Below the pieces are notes generated by a model. It was given only the letters and a program-made list of their open reading frames with translations, had not been told where the DNA came from and ran no database searches. Positions 1 to 12,200 of a DNA stretch of 64,000 nucleotides are shown here, piece by piece; the first letter of the stretch is position 1, and the number at the start of each line of letters is the position of its first letter. Location: contig OX328132.1 of the NCBI GenBank assembly GCA_946811695.1, forward strand, positions 60,549,151-60,613,150, read 5' to 3'. The DNA comes from Gonocerus acuteangulatus (lineage: Eukaryota > Arthropoda > Insecta > Hemiptera > Coreidae). The position numbers and the translations under genes are program-made.

Positions 1-1277
1 ACTTTTTTATATGTTAATTATATTATGGAAATGAATATTGATTTTATCATTACACTATTAATCATTAATTCTGAAATATGTGATATTTAATATACATATT
101 ATTATTAAATATATTAAAAATTGTTTATTATGATCAAAGGTTGAGGTTTTCTCCATTATTCGTTTCTCTGCAAAAATTTGTTAAATCTTATTGTATCTTC
201 CAATCAGTATACCTGATCAACAGCTCACTGTAACTTATTATATCACATTGATCAATGTTCTTATATGCCCTTCATTCAGCTGAACTCATTTAATTGAGAG
301 TAAGAAAAATAAAATGAAAGAAAAAAATTTGGTTAACTATGACGAACAAATGTAGACAGAAAAATATATTACTTGAGATTGTTGTTGAATTTCAACAAAT
401 GTTTTATTCATAATATTGCAAAGAATATTATCTGAAAATAAAAAATTTTAGGTAAGTTTCTAGTTATAAATAGCTACATTTATTCAGTAGTATATTACTT
501 TATATGTACGATTATTTTGAATCACCTATTTAAAAAAATTGGGATTGGTATATAAATGAAAAACCAATTACCCTGCACAATTTAATTTCATATAATATCT
601 TAACAGTGTGTAAATATAATTGTGATTATTGAAAGAAATTATTTGTAATTGTCAATGCTAGAAATAATTGAAAAAATAAAACACTTGTTGACATTATGTA
701 ATTACTTTCATTCCACGAAACAAAAATTCTCCTTCAAAAAGACTGCCTTCTCTTTATATTTTGATTCCCATGAAAAAACGTTCTTGAAAAAATCATCTAA
801 TTAATTCTTATGTGTTTCAGTAATAGAAGTATTTCCTAAATTCCTTGGAAATTTGATCGAGGTATATTTCCTCCGGTATCTTCATTTAGAACAGCCTGAT
901 TTTAGCGCGGGTTTTCTCATAGTTTCTTCGGCGATTCCTTCTCTTCATTCAGGCCTTTTCTGATAGAGATCTCTTCTTCATAAGCCACTATACTTTTAAG
1001 ATCCATTTTTTCTTCCATATCATTGATTATAGTATACAAACATAATCCTTGATCAGGATTAAAGGGAACACCAGTTACCGTATGGCAACTTCGTCCTTAA
1101 CGAGTAGTTAGTTGACTCATATTACTGTAAAGAGATGAATAAAAAATATCTCTACCAGATAAAGTGTATACTAAATAGTTGTAAGATGGAGGGAAGTTGA
1201 AGTAACCTCCACGGGTATAATGAATCGAAATGTAAGTACTTTGTGTAGAGATCGTTGACAGTTGGCGATGCGAAGGT
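1..1277. other. AT-rich noncoding stretch
   Basis: I see no long reading frame, RNA gene or recognisable element here. The last ~30 bases (from about 1246) already resemble the outer end of the hammerhead-bearing repeat that follows, because a similar block lies at the right end of the 34.6 kb element. Confidence 0.5.
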
Positions 1278-1349
1278 AGAAATTGTCAGGGTTCGGTCGT
1301 TGTGTCTTAAATAAAACTAAATTTTTTATGTAAAAATGGGTTTTATAGT

Positions 1350-1392
1350 TTGCCGACGTGTAAGCTTGAAATCCAAGCCTTTGTCAGGGCTG
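1350..1392 (-). ncRNA. Degenerate hammerhead-like motif
   Basis: On the minus strand the order is GCCCTGACAA, a helix-II hairpin (GGCTTGG...CAAGC), then TACACGTCGGC. The 3' ACGTC-GGC part matches the family consensus, but the CUGANGA core reads CTGACAA and GAAA reads TACA. It should be inactive. Confidence 0.4.
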
Positions 1393-1428
1393 TAAAACAA
1401 GTAGAACTGAATAAATACTAACATACAC

Positions 1429-1430
<2 letters not shown>

Positions 1431-1462
<32 letters not shown>
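1431..1462. repeat. (AT)n microsatellite
   Basis: Perfect TA dinucleotide run of about 32 bases, inside the Penelope-like remnant. Confidence 0.9.
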
Positions 1463-1465
<3 letters not shown>

Positions 1466-1752
1466 AGAAAAACATTATACAGTAAGTGTGTCCTATTGCT
1501 AGAGCTTAAATTAGAGGTAGATTAAGACTGGTCTAAAGATAACATATTTGTAACATGGTTACGAATATAAAATTAACAAATACATTATGAAAACTGCTTA
1601 CCGATGGGAAGACGGAGAACTATGCCTCACGGATGCGTAATCATTTCTGACTGTGGTTGATAAAGGTAAGTTTGGGGAAAGGAGTGGATGCGTAGGAGGA
1701 GTTTTTGACCACCTATTAAGTTGAGGGTACTAGTAAAGGATCAAACGATGGA

Positions 1753-1800
1753 GGACAGCCCTGATGAAGGCTTGAATTTCAAGCCGAAAAGTCGACAAAC
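1753..1800 (+). ncRNA. Hammerhead-like motif with intact CUGAUGA and GAAA boxes
   Basis: CTGATGA at 1761-1767 is followed by one A and a strong helix-II hairpin (GGCTTG...CAAGCC, 1769-1785), then GAAA at 1786-1789 and a GTC triplet at 1791-1793. In related copies the junction reads GAAACGTC followed by GGC or AGC. Here it is AAGTC followed by GAC, so helix I and the helix-III palindrome are damaged. Both main core boxes survive, but cleavage is doubtful. Confidence 0.5.
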
Positions 1801-2002
1801 AATAAAACCCTATTTCACATATTATTTTTCCTTTTTTTCGGCGCACCAACATCTGGGCCAATAGGGCGACATCCATGGTGCTGTGAGGAATTTTCTCAAC
1901 GAACCATGGGGTGAGAAAATTCCTGTCGCCGCACAATGGGACCAAACAACATTTCGTGTTTCAAAAAACGCTACAGCCTCTAAGTCTTAACCGATTTCAA
2001 TG

Positions 2003-2003
<1 letters not shown>

Positions 2004-2063
<60 letters not shown>
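2004..2063. repeat. 60-base poly-T tract
   Basis: Uninterrupted T run. It probably represents the poly-A tail of a minus-strand retroposed copy, but no clear target duplication was found. Confidence 0.9.
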
Positions 2064-2067
<4 letters not shown>

Positions 2068-2335
2068 GAAAACTAATAAAATTTGAAACAACTTTGTCTA
2101 GATTTTAGTTGTTTATTAAATTACGTGTATCATTCACGAACTTTTGCAATTGAAAATAAAATAATATTTTATTTTTCATCTAACTTAATAACAGCACTGA
2201 TATCGTTGAAATTAAACCTTCAAATCCGGATTAGACTTGAAAAAAAAATCAGACTGACACATTTTCAAAACGTCATAATCAACGTCATCTTTATCTTAAT
2301 TCAACAATAAGATTAATTGAAATAATATGATTTTT

Positions 2336-2505
2336 GGGGGTCTCCCCGTGTTCTAGTGGCTAACACCTTAGTTTCATATGCGGGAGATGGAGGATTTGAT
2401 TCCAACCAGCGGCAGGAATTTTCTCATCTCACGGGTAGTTGGGAAAATTCCTAGCTGCATCCTGGATGTCGGTACTAATAGCCTAGATGCCGATGTCCGT
2501 TAAAA
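2336..2505 (+). mobile_element. tRNA-derived SINE (family with GGGTCTCCC head)
   Basis: The head resembles a tRNA with internal promoter boxes: an A-box-like TTCTAGTGGCTAAC and a B-box-like GATTTGATTCCAACC. A body follows that is shared with other copies (GGAATTTTCTCAT...GATGTCGG...), ending in an A run. Related copies lie at 2930-3003 (head only, minus), 24743, 50844, 57870 and 59735. Confidence 0.7.
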
Positions 2506-2929
2506 AAAAATAATTTTTGAATGATTTGTAAATAGATTTTTATTTTTTCCATGTCTAATCAGGATTTGAATGTTTAATTTCAACGATATCAGTGCTGATA
2601 GTAAGTTAGATGAAATATTATTTTATGTTCATTTGTAAAATTTCGAGAATTATTTACACGGAATTTACTAAACAAGGAAGGGAAACAAAAAAAAACAAAA
2701 ATCATTTATATTTAATATTAGCTTTCATTTAACAATAAATGTATTGAAATCGGTTAAGATTTAGACGCTGTAGCCTTTTTTGAAACACGAAATGTCGTTT
2801 GTTCCCACAGTGCGGCGACAGGAATTTTCTCATCCCACGGCTCGTTGAGAAAATTCCTCGCAGCACCATGGATGTCGCGCTAATGGCCCAGATATTGGTG
2901 AACACGAAACGTCGTTTGGCCCCACTCTG

Positions 2930-3003
2930 TGCCGGTGGGATTCAAACCTACCATCTCCCGCATTAGAACCTAAGGCGTTAGCAACAAGACCACCACTAGA
3001 CCC
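2930..3003 (-). mobile_element. SINE tRNA-like head fragment
   Basis: Reverse complement of the same tRNA-like head: GGGTCTAGTGG at the outer end, then CGCCTTAG and a B-box-like GGTTTGAATCCCACC. It abuts plus-strand SINE body sequence, so two insertions in opposite orientation have been joined. Confidence 0.55.
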
Positions 3004-3064
3004 ATTTTCACATAAAACAAATGTAGTTTTATTAAGACCCAACGGCCGAACCCTGACAATTTCT

Positions 3065-3529
3065 ACAAAATGTAAGTACTTTTAAAGAGATGTGAACGTA
3101 ATGCAAAGTTGATGACGTAACAGATATCCATGTAGGTAATAATTCGAAAAACAGACATGTACAGTATTAAATCTTAGCTGTAATCGGTATTTTTCTGTGG
3201 AGAATTCGACCTAGTGGAGAAAGGAAATATTTTTAAAAGCTTGTATTTCGTTATCTCTGACTCGGCCCAGGATTTCATACAGTTATTGACAGACATCGAA
3301 TACCAATGGAGTACAACGAATGCTGAAAATGTATATTAAAAGAATTTTAATATTTCAATATTTTTTTAAATGTATAAAACCGTGAACATATTTATGAATT
3401 CACTAGTTTCGGAAAATTAACAATTATTTTATTTCGTCTAAAGGTCTGCCGCAAACAAAAGAACAATGCGATGCTATTTTTCGTTGCATTGAACTTTCAA
3501 ATAAGTATCTCTAGTAGTGGATGGTAGGG
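3065..3529. other. Unassigned AT-rich sequence
   Basis: No gene or repeat could be assigned. Confidence 0.4.
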
Positions 3530-3790
3530 ACTGGCCGACCCATCCAGGTAAGGGTACGAGCCCCTTTGTATCTTATCTGTGGTCATAAAATCATTTCAAG
3601 AAAAGTCCAACCTAAATAATAACCGTTTCTATTTTAATCTTTTCAAATGAGAATAAGGATAAGAACGGAGCCACGCTAAGATGATGCAGTTCCTGCGAGT
3701 TGGACTTTTTTTACTTTCTTCGGAAGTGGAGAAGAAAGTAGTTCAGTGGAGCAGGCAATCCTCCATTGCCAGGAACTACCTTTGGCTCTG
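3530..3790 (-). repeat. Dispersed repeat A
   Basis: Contains, on the minus strand, the block GCAGGAACTGCATCATCTTAG followed by CGTGGCTCCG and AAGGATAAGAACGG-like sequence. The other copies are at about 10455, 34005, 53400 (minus), 55138 and 57815. The consensus terminal block is TTAGCGCGGTTCC. No coding capacity was seen. Confidence 0.65.
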
Positions 3791-3884
3791 TATTAAAAAA
3801 TATTAAACACTGTCTTCGTATCTGACCGTAACAAGTTCGACATCGTTAATTTATTCAAGTTTTCATTAAATCTAATCAGTGCGA

Positions 3885-4644
3885 CATAATTGTAGATAAC
3901 TTCCTATGACAGATTGTGTCCGAGGTATTTGATGTTCTCTTCAGTTTCAACAGATGTAGTGTAATCACGGGTTTCTAGGTTTAGACATTCGTTTTGAAGT
4001 TCTCCGTTTTCAATGATTATTGTTAAAATTTTACTACCATTAGTAGCCAGATATATTTCTTCAATCTTCTGAGATACTAAATTTATTATTCTTTCGGCTG
4101 ATTCTGTGTTACAAGCTGTAATGGCCTGGTCGTTGGCAAAACCGGTAATTGTTACATTATCAGGTTGATCGTGCTGAATCCGTATCTATTCGAAAATGTA
4201 GGATCGTTCAATTCTTTATACAGATGGTCAGTAGCCATTATAAAGAGAGTTGGCGATAATGGGCATTCCTGTGGACCTCCTCGTCACACATCTATTAAGG
4301 AAATTTTGTTTGTTCCGACAGTGCCCTTGATTTTATTGTGATATAATAAACTACAAATTATATTCTTTAAATCTGCTTTGATTCCATATTCCGTGAAATA
4401 TGCTGGTGGCCGACATCCTAATGTGCTCCTGTGACATCGAGGAAGGCTTTCTTCTTCTTGTTTCCTTCAAGATAGCTTCCACTATGCGAATATTAACGTG
4501 GCATCCTGGCAGACCTTGTATAAAGCCTTTTCGGCACGAGTGGTAGCTCACTTGCTGCTTGATCTCATAGTCGAATACCTTCTCTATTAGCCGCCGCACT
4601 ATTGAATATGCCGTGTTTGGCCTCCAGGAGCCCAATTCCTCCAC
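3885..4644 (-). pseudogene. Decayed non-LTR retrotransposon reverse transcriptase
   Basis: Minus-strand translation gives RT-like pieces in more than one frame. An upstream piece with WRPNTAYSIV, then RKGFIQGLPGCHVNI (residues about 7-55 of the frame at 4351-4644), is the RPI/QKGF region of non-LTR RTs. Further 3' is a GGPQECPLSPTLFIMATDHLY piece (the PQGxPLSP motif) near 4200-4290, then FANDQAI in place of FADD near 4110-4140, and a downstream thumb-like stretch. Frameshifts, an in-frame stop and the FAND substitution make it dead. GLPGCHVN suggests an R2-like or related clade, but this is uncertain. Confidence 0.6.
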
Positions 4645-4875
4645 CGAACCTTTGCATTTAAGTATTAGGATGGTTTACAATCATATTCAGAAATTCAAAC
4701 TTTCGCGCGTCACTGATCATACTAAGATGGCCAACTTTTAGGTCTACACCTTTTAAGCATTGGAAGGTAGATAATACTATCTACTAACTCAATGACTGAA
4801 CCATTCCATTTAAGGATCGATATATTTAATCTAATTCGTTCACGAACTACACACACCCAGTTACAGCTTCAATAC

Positions 4876-5243
4876 CATTGAGTTAGAAGGGAGGGGAGGG
4901 AGTCTAAAAGATAAAAGTTGAAGCCTAAAATCGGCCATGCCAGTGTGACAAAAAGCGCGCGAAAAGGTGAATTTTTGAATATTATTGTAAACAAACAATG
5001 AAATGAAACGAATTTATATGTCGTATTCGTATAAATTGACATTTATATATGTGTATAAATGTAAATCAATAAGAATATGATATATATATTCGTTCAAATT
5101 CATTGTTTGTTTACGATCATATTCAGATTCAAATTTTCGCTACTGGTACTTTTGTCACACTGGCATGGCCGATTTCAGACCTACACTTTTTAAGCATTGG
5201 AAGATTGATAACACTCCCTCCACTATCTACTAACTCAATGTTC
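4876..5243. repeat. Foldback (inverted repeat) just upstream of SLX1
   Basis: The arms, about 4876-5005 and 5090-5243, are reverse complements. TCGGCCATGCCAGTGTGACA in the left arm pairs with TGTCACACTGGCATGGCCGA in the right, and ATTGAGTTAG pairs with CTAACTCAAT at the outer ends. A third partial copy lies at 4670-4790. The loop is AT-rich. It ends ~120 bases before the SLX1 start codon. Confidence 0.7.
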
Positions 5244-5360
5244 AATACAATTTTTTTGATTCACTGTTTCAGTCTCCCATGACAGTTTCTTAAAATATAT
5301 TAACTTTAGTCACTAATGGATTTATATCGATTATATTTCTTGAAACTATAGAGTAGTAGA

Positions 5361-5536
5361 ATGCCAATAAGATATTACAGAAAACTTAACGCTGTATATT
5401 TGCTCCTAAGCCTTAATGTGGAGAGCAAACGTAGAATTTATATAGGATATACTGTAGATCCAGAAAGACGTTTAAAGCAGCATAATGGTGGAATTGAGCA
5501 AGGTGGCTCCAAGAAAACGCATAAGAAAGGACCATG
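5361..5536 (+). CDS. SLX1: SLX1 exon 1 (GIY-YIG N-terminal half)
   Basis: Encodes residues 1-58 plus two bases of Trp59. It holds VYLL, YIGYT, RRLKQHNGG and the KKGPW end of the GIY-YIG core. The donor is gttagt at 5537. The open frame runs past the donor to 5561 but the protein similarity stops at the splice site. Confidence 0.9.
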
Positions 5537-6223
5537 GTTAGTACTATTTGATTACTCCTAGAGTTTCCATAAATAAAGCATCTTTAAAGTTTCCTGAGAT
5601 AAATCAATTTTCAAGTATATAAGTTATCATCTGTAGCTATAGTTTAGGCCCAATTTAGATTTAAATTGTAAATTCAGGTAGATTTTCAAATTCATTTAAT
5701 TATATCTTATTAAATAAATCCGGCACTGGCGTCTTCCTTGACTTTTATGTATTTATTTTATTCCTAGTTCCTAGAAATAATTTTTCTTCAATTGTCAAAC
5801 CTCTAACTGTACTCGTTTTGAGGAAATAAGGGTTGAAACCCCTAACTTCAAAGTCGTTTTTCTATGAAACTATACTAGATCTTTAAATGAAACCAATGTG
5901 AATTGAAGCTATTGATTAGGTGTACCTTGCGTATTTTTTTCATAATTTTCGGACCACTTATAAGATAAGGAAAAAATTGTTAAGATATCCAAACAGTTAT
6001 TGCATATATACATCAGTTACAATATTACATGTATACATCTACAAACAAGTGGCATTATTCGTATACATCTGGTTGATCAATTAAATCGGATTACATAATG
6101 TTACATATTTATTCGCTACATATTATTCCTTCTTTACAGTTTACCAAGTGACGCAATACCTTCGTTTTGTGTTTTATTGTACTTGTTTGAATATAATAGA
6201 GACATAGGATGTTTCTCTTGCAA

Positions 6224-6254
<31 letters not shown>

Positions 6255-9200
6255 ACAATTACAAGAACATAAAAAGATACACGCGTGATTATGCTAATGG
6301 AAATAGGACCATAGGTTGCTGTTCACATGTAGCCTCGATAATTTATTTCTTATCAATTGGTCATTACTAGGGACCGGATTCTTAGGTTTTCACCTATTTT
6401 TTTCCTTTCTGGTAAACATGATATTGATCGGTTTTTTATATGATTTGCGTCTTGTAGTATCATTCATGCAAATTTGAAACAACCTAAAAAAACCTATTCT
6501 GGATGATATCACCTAAAATCACCTAAATAACAATGTAATGACCTAGAAAGACCTAATCTTTGAAATAGAAAATATAATTCAATGATCGCATTTCCTCAAT
6601 CAAACAAATTTTCTTAAAAGCATCTTGCCAGGTCCAGACGTTCAGGGAAATTTTACTAGGAGTGTCGCTTTTACCAGAACCCATTTTAACACGCTGGGAA
6701 AAAAAATAAAAACAGTTGTTGACGCTTTGGATATGAATGAAGCAGCTGCCATTTCTAAGGCTTCGATGTTCCTCCAGACCAACGAGATTCACACTAGTAT
6801 TCCTAAGAGCACATTTCTCAGATCTTCCAAATCTCATTGGTAAATTGGAATCAATGAACACTGGATGCAATGAAATACTCCCCTATGACGTCTTGTGACA
6901 TAAACAGGCGCATCTTTATCTTTTTCCGCTTTTAAGACAGTTCTCTCAGACAACGGAAAGAATTTCACTGTTGAAAACCTGGGCATCCATATGATAGTTT
7001 ACTGTAACAAGGAGTAATACCTATTTTAGCTCATATAGTTCATATTTTCCCTTTTAAATTTTCCCAAGATTTAATTATTTTGTTTTTAACATAGTTAAGT
7101 ACCTTTCTGTAGGCAGTGAAATTCTTCCTGATGTTCTTTAGAAGTTGGAACTCTTTAGCAGAGAAACTTAAAAATGTCCTTTACATATTTGTTTTATGTT
7201 CTTATTTTTTTTTATTAATGTATGTTTTATTAAATAATTTAATTTATTTTTCTTCTTTTTTTCTTTCATTTTTTAAACATTGCTTTATTTCGTAAATGTA
7301 TTTTATTTAAATAAATTTCATTCACTTTGTTTTTTAAATAAATATTTTGTTGAATATTTGGACTACTTATTCTTTTTTTTAAATAACAACTCGTATTTCC
7401 GTTTTATTTTTATTTGCTCATCTTTTTTCCTGTTCAATATACTAATCCATAAAATAATGTTATTTGTTGTTTATTTTCATGTCACTGTTTATTAGGTGGC
7501 CCTTAGTTATAGGGAATTGTTTTGAATGTCAAAATGTTGCTGATCCCACCCTCTAATTCAGTTCCAATCAACAAAAAAACTAGCTGTGCAAAATTTCAGG
7601 GCGATCCAACAACTGCTAGGCAACCCGCAAACAGTTTGAAATTGAGACATAGTATACGCAGTGATTAATTCTGTTAAAAAGGGATATACTGCTCTTTCTC
7701 AATAATTTTCTCAAAACAAATTTACGTAGCTACATCAAGGCGACCCCAGAAATTGTTTAAAATCATTCTGAATCATATATCTCTACATTTAATTCTAAAA
7801 ATTACAGGGATAACATATTAGGTTTTTAATAATGCAAACAACTTGTATAAGACCATCACATTTTTATTTAAAACAAACATTTCTATAGAATCAAGGCATA
7901 ATGTGAACAATAAAAAAATAAAAATATTGAATATTATGTTTTTCTAAGGGAGGATTTAGTATCAGTCGGGTATTTTTCCTGATCTGCAAAACAATATGAA
8001 AAAGTCGATTTTGTGAAGGGAGAAAAATCATTTTGGTGAAGAACGTACCCCTACAGGTGAATTTTTTCTTCTTTGTCTGCTTCCAGCATAACTTGAGCTA
8101 TATTTGCCTTAACCACTGTTGGAACGTTGTCATCAAATAAGGATGGATCATCGGTTAAGTGAACTAAGTACCAGAGATGATTGGAAATTATTTTTTCAGT
8201 GGCCTTACTAATTTCTGGACCAATATCCTGATAATGTATTAGTTGATGCATGAATAGAAAGTGATGATATGGTGCTTCAATTGGGTTTGATGATAGAAAC
8301 TAGGTGCGACCGTACGATCGCGCAAGAAAAATACATGTTCTTCTTAAAAAATTGGTCTTGTCATGAGATAACTGAAATTGATTTTGAAACAGGTACATTT
8401 TGAGTGCATAAATCGCCTTTGCCAACCACCTAGCATGACTTACAGCTCCTGGTACACGAAACGATACTCCTTTCTTCCCATGTAAACGAGTGCGTTTTCA
8501 GGAACTAGGAACAGACTTGATTGTTTAACTTTTTATCCAATATTAACAAGAAATCGACTAATTTAACTTTCATTACTAATGCTTATCTGGTCAAAAGTGA
8601 TATAAAAATAAAGTAACTTTAAAAAAAAAATTATCTGAAAAAATTACTTTCGGACGAAAATATCAATATTTCAAGGTCATTGCGGGTTACCTCGGAGTTG
8701 TTCCATTTAGCTAAAATTTTGCACATTTTGTTATTTTGTTGATTGGAACAAGATAGGGGGGTGGGAGATAAACCTTTAGAAAGTTGAAAAATAAGGACCA
8801 CCCTACTGTATTCATATTAATTTATCAATTATAAATTAATCAAAATTATTAATGATAAATAATAATTGGTTGAACTTATTTTTTGAACCTATTGAAACAT
8901 TTTTATCACCTAAAAAAACCTAAAATGGATTTTTAAATAAAAACCTAAAAATACCTATTATGCCTGTTGCAAAAACCTGATTCGATGCTTATTTTATCCA
9001 GAAATCCGGCCCCTAGTCATTACTAATAACAAAAAAATTAAACCCGCGGAAATATTAACAGATTTATTCGAAGTTACAAGTGATATCAAAACTATTGAGG
9101 AAAATAGTGATTAAGATTAATTATTTATTGTAGAAAATGAAGATTTTTAGTATTTATTATTTTAGTGGCTTGCAATATGACAATAGTTTTTCGATCTGTA

Positions 9201-12200
9201 TAATACAGATTATGCACTGAGCAATCTATGGGTTCATATTTTAATAACAATAACGTCATAAGAGTAACTTGAGATCCTGTATGATGCACCTTTCACACAT
9301 CTATGAAACTTTTACGGATAGTAGTTGAGAAATTACTGATTTTACCTTATTTTTTTGGTAGGTGTGCTCGGAGGGGTAGTTAGGGAAAACTACCCTTCAA
9401 ATCTTCACAATTTTTTTTCTTATCTTATAAGTGGTCCGAAAATTATGAAAAAAATACGCAAGGTACACCTAATCAATAGCTTCAATTCACATTGGTTTCA
9501 TTTAAAGATCTATTATAGTTTCATCGAAAAACGACTTTGAAGTTAGGGGTTTCAACCCTTATTCCCTCAAAACGAATACAGTTAGAGGTTTGGTAATTGA
9601 CGAAAAATTATTTCTAGGAACTAGGAAATAAAATACATCAAAGTCAAGGAAGACACCAGTGCAGGTTTTTTATGGAAACACGGTGAGACCCTTTCCCACA
9701 ACCCCAGAAGCCCAAATACGCACTTATTTACAGTAACCTACATTCAAAATGATGCAAGAGATATACTTTAAAGAAATCTATTTTATACCAAGCCAAAATT
9801 TATTTTCACCAATCTTTGTTTACAAAAATTAGGCAAGAATTTACTATATTTAATAATTTATTTGATATCAAATCAAAAAATTAAACAAAAACTTCATAAA
9901 TCAATATAAACTTCAAAAGTCACACTGAGAATTATGCAAAATACAAAATATATTTTAAATGTTATTACTTTTTAGGTGAGCCTAGAGATGTGGTTTTCCG
10001 GAAAATTTTGAATCAGAAAATTTTCCAAGCCACATGTTCACGGTATTGTAAAATAAACTTTCATTGCTAGTAGATACTTCAAGTAAGCAACACTGGAGTA
10101 TTTTTATTAACTATATTATATCATGGATAGGATGCCCTTTTGATTTTTCCCCCTTCCAACCAAAATAATAAGCAAAATTATAATGAATAAAGGTTAGAAA
10201 TGTGATTTATAAGTTTTTAATCATTTATATAGCTGAAAAGTTGAAATATAGTAATTCTTTAATAAATCTTATGCATATACAATATTTCAGTAATTAATTA
10301 AAGAATACCATTTGGGACAAAATATTTTATTGGTAAATTGATGTATGGATATCAGAAATGAAAACAAAATATATTTTAATGTAACTGCATATTCTCTTCT
10401 CTACAAAAACATAGAAATAATTTTGTATATATGACACTGACCAATGATAAAAAGTCCAAATTGCAGGAATTGCGTCATCTTAGGGCGGTTCTGTTCTTAT
10501 CCCTAGTCTCATTAGTAAAGGAAAGAATCTCAAAGAGGAGGAATTTAAGGCACCACAACTGTAAACTGACCGTATCCTAAGCGGAAATGACTCTCCCGCA
10601 TTCTCTATGTTCGCGCTATTAAATGCAATTAAAACGTTAGGGAAACAGTCACAAAACCCTGTTGGAACAAAACTAACAATTTAAAAGATTTAAGCACTTA
10701 TTACTCCCATTGACATTGCCCCATCGAAAATTACTTTAGAAACTTATTTTCTAGAGAATGTATTGAAAACCTTCAATCGTTATGTTCCAGTTACTTTAAT
10801 TTTCCCAATAGAGTTTTTGCTATACCTGGTGATGGTACATCCGAGGTAATAATATCCCGAACCATTGTAAAGCCTCCTCACCCATCAGCATCCGCAGTTA
10901 AAACACCTCTTGGTCATGCTGGCAAATATAATGGGTGTTTCCAAATGACATGTGAGAAACATAAATTTTTAAATTGTAACATACATTTATTATTGACAAC
11001 AAAATTTAACCTGTATCGGTTACGCTGCTGTTACTGGTAACCATGGGCATATATGCGAAATAATTTTGGGGGAGGAGGGGGGGGGGCATTTCTGGGGTAT
11101 GGAATACTAACAATTTAGAACTTTGAATAGTTTTAGGCAAATAAAATGCTATTACAACTAAAATGAAATGATCTTATTTAATTTATTTTTAAGGGTTTGG
11201 AGACACACTTTTACCATCAAATCAAAATTTTGGGAGGGGGCTGCAGACCCCTCTGCCCCCCTTATAGACACCCATGATGGTAACCTATAGATAACGGGTT
11301 ATCTCTAGATTATCTGTTTCTTGACACTGGTCCGGAGCGCCCCAGTATCAAGAAACATTATATTTTTATTACTTATCAATTGATGTTTAACATATAGTAT
11401 GAAGGGGACCATGCTATAATAAACTGCTAAAATTATATAGTAGCGTTAATTTTGCTGATACATTATTTAACACAATAAAATAACTACTTATCTGGCGTGA
11501 CGAAGCAAGGGTATTCGGCTAGTAATACATATATTATTTTGATCACAATTTTACAAGCATCTAACTGTGGAACACTACGATTTTATTAAATGAAATGAAG
11601 AATTCGAGAATGTGTGTTTCTTTAATTTTATTTGTATTATTAATTTATTTTTTTAAACATTTTTACAAATATTTTCATCATTATATTTTTAGTTTTTTTT
11701 TTATTTACTTTGTTGTTTGATCGATTTGCAAATGTTTTTTATATATCAAACTTTAGTTCCTCTGCCTACTAGTTAATAAGTACTCTGTGTGGAAAGTAAC
11801 CCAATATAAGTCGGCAACTGAACTTTTTTTTTCAAAAATACGTGTTTCTCTCTCTGCTCTGAAAAAGAAGCAGTATTTGAAAGGATGACATTGTCATTGC
11901 TCATCAAATGAAGGTTTTGTGAGACTGATATCAGCTTCGCCTTGTGTTAGTCTGTCAATCTATTTACCTCACAATGTTTGAATTTACCTATAATTTTGTT
12001 GCCTTCATGGACAAAATGTAGAACGTCCACACATTTATTATTTTCTGGTTAACCATTATTCCTGACAGAGAGCAGTATGATTATTTTTTTTTTAAATTCC
12101 AATCTAGTGTTGTTTAAATGAGGTGAATTTTCTTAAACCTGTTGCAGCTAGTACAGAGTGGTGGGCCCATCTTCTGTTTCCTGCTAAAACCTTGTTTATC

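Larger units (their letters stand above)
1820..2935. repeat. Large imperfect palindrome built on SINE copies
   Basis: The left arm (about 1825-2260) contains SINE 3' sequence and then unique AT-rich sequence. The right arm (about 2530-2930) carries the reverse complement of both. For example, the sequence around the block CACTGATATCGTTG at 2195-2210 returns inverted near 2580-2600. A further SINE copy sits in the loop. Open frames here (such as 2083-2310) are chance frames. Confidence 0.6.
1278..3064. mobile_element. Penelope-like non-autonomous remnant with inverted ends and nested SINE pieces
   Basis: A block of about 33 bases at 1278-1310 (containing GTCAGGGTTCGGTCG) returns as its reverse complement at 3032-3064, with only a few differences. 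The same block edges the small hammerhead element at 34.6 kb. Just inside the left end (1350-1392, minus) and at 1753-1800 (plus) are hammerhead-like motifs. The interior is a large palindrome with SINE pieces and a 60-base poly-T. No protein-coding capacity remains. Assignment to Penelope-like elements is inferred from the hammerhead type, not from a reverse transcriptase in this copy. Confidence 0.5.
5722..9662. mobile_element. Long-TIR DNA transposon, interrupted by a hAT
   Basis: The arms, about 5722-5985 and 9402-9662, are inverted copies of ~260 bases. The outermost shared block is GCACTGGYGTCTTCCTTGAC, and the inner end contains CATAATTTTCGGACCACTTA. No target duplication was evident and no transposase frame remains. 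The superfamily is unknown. Confidence 0.7.
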
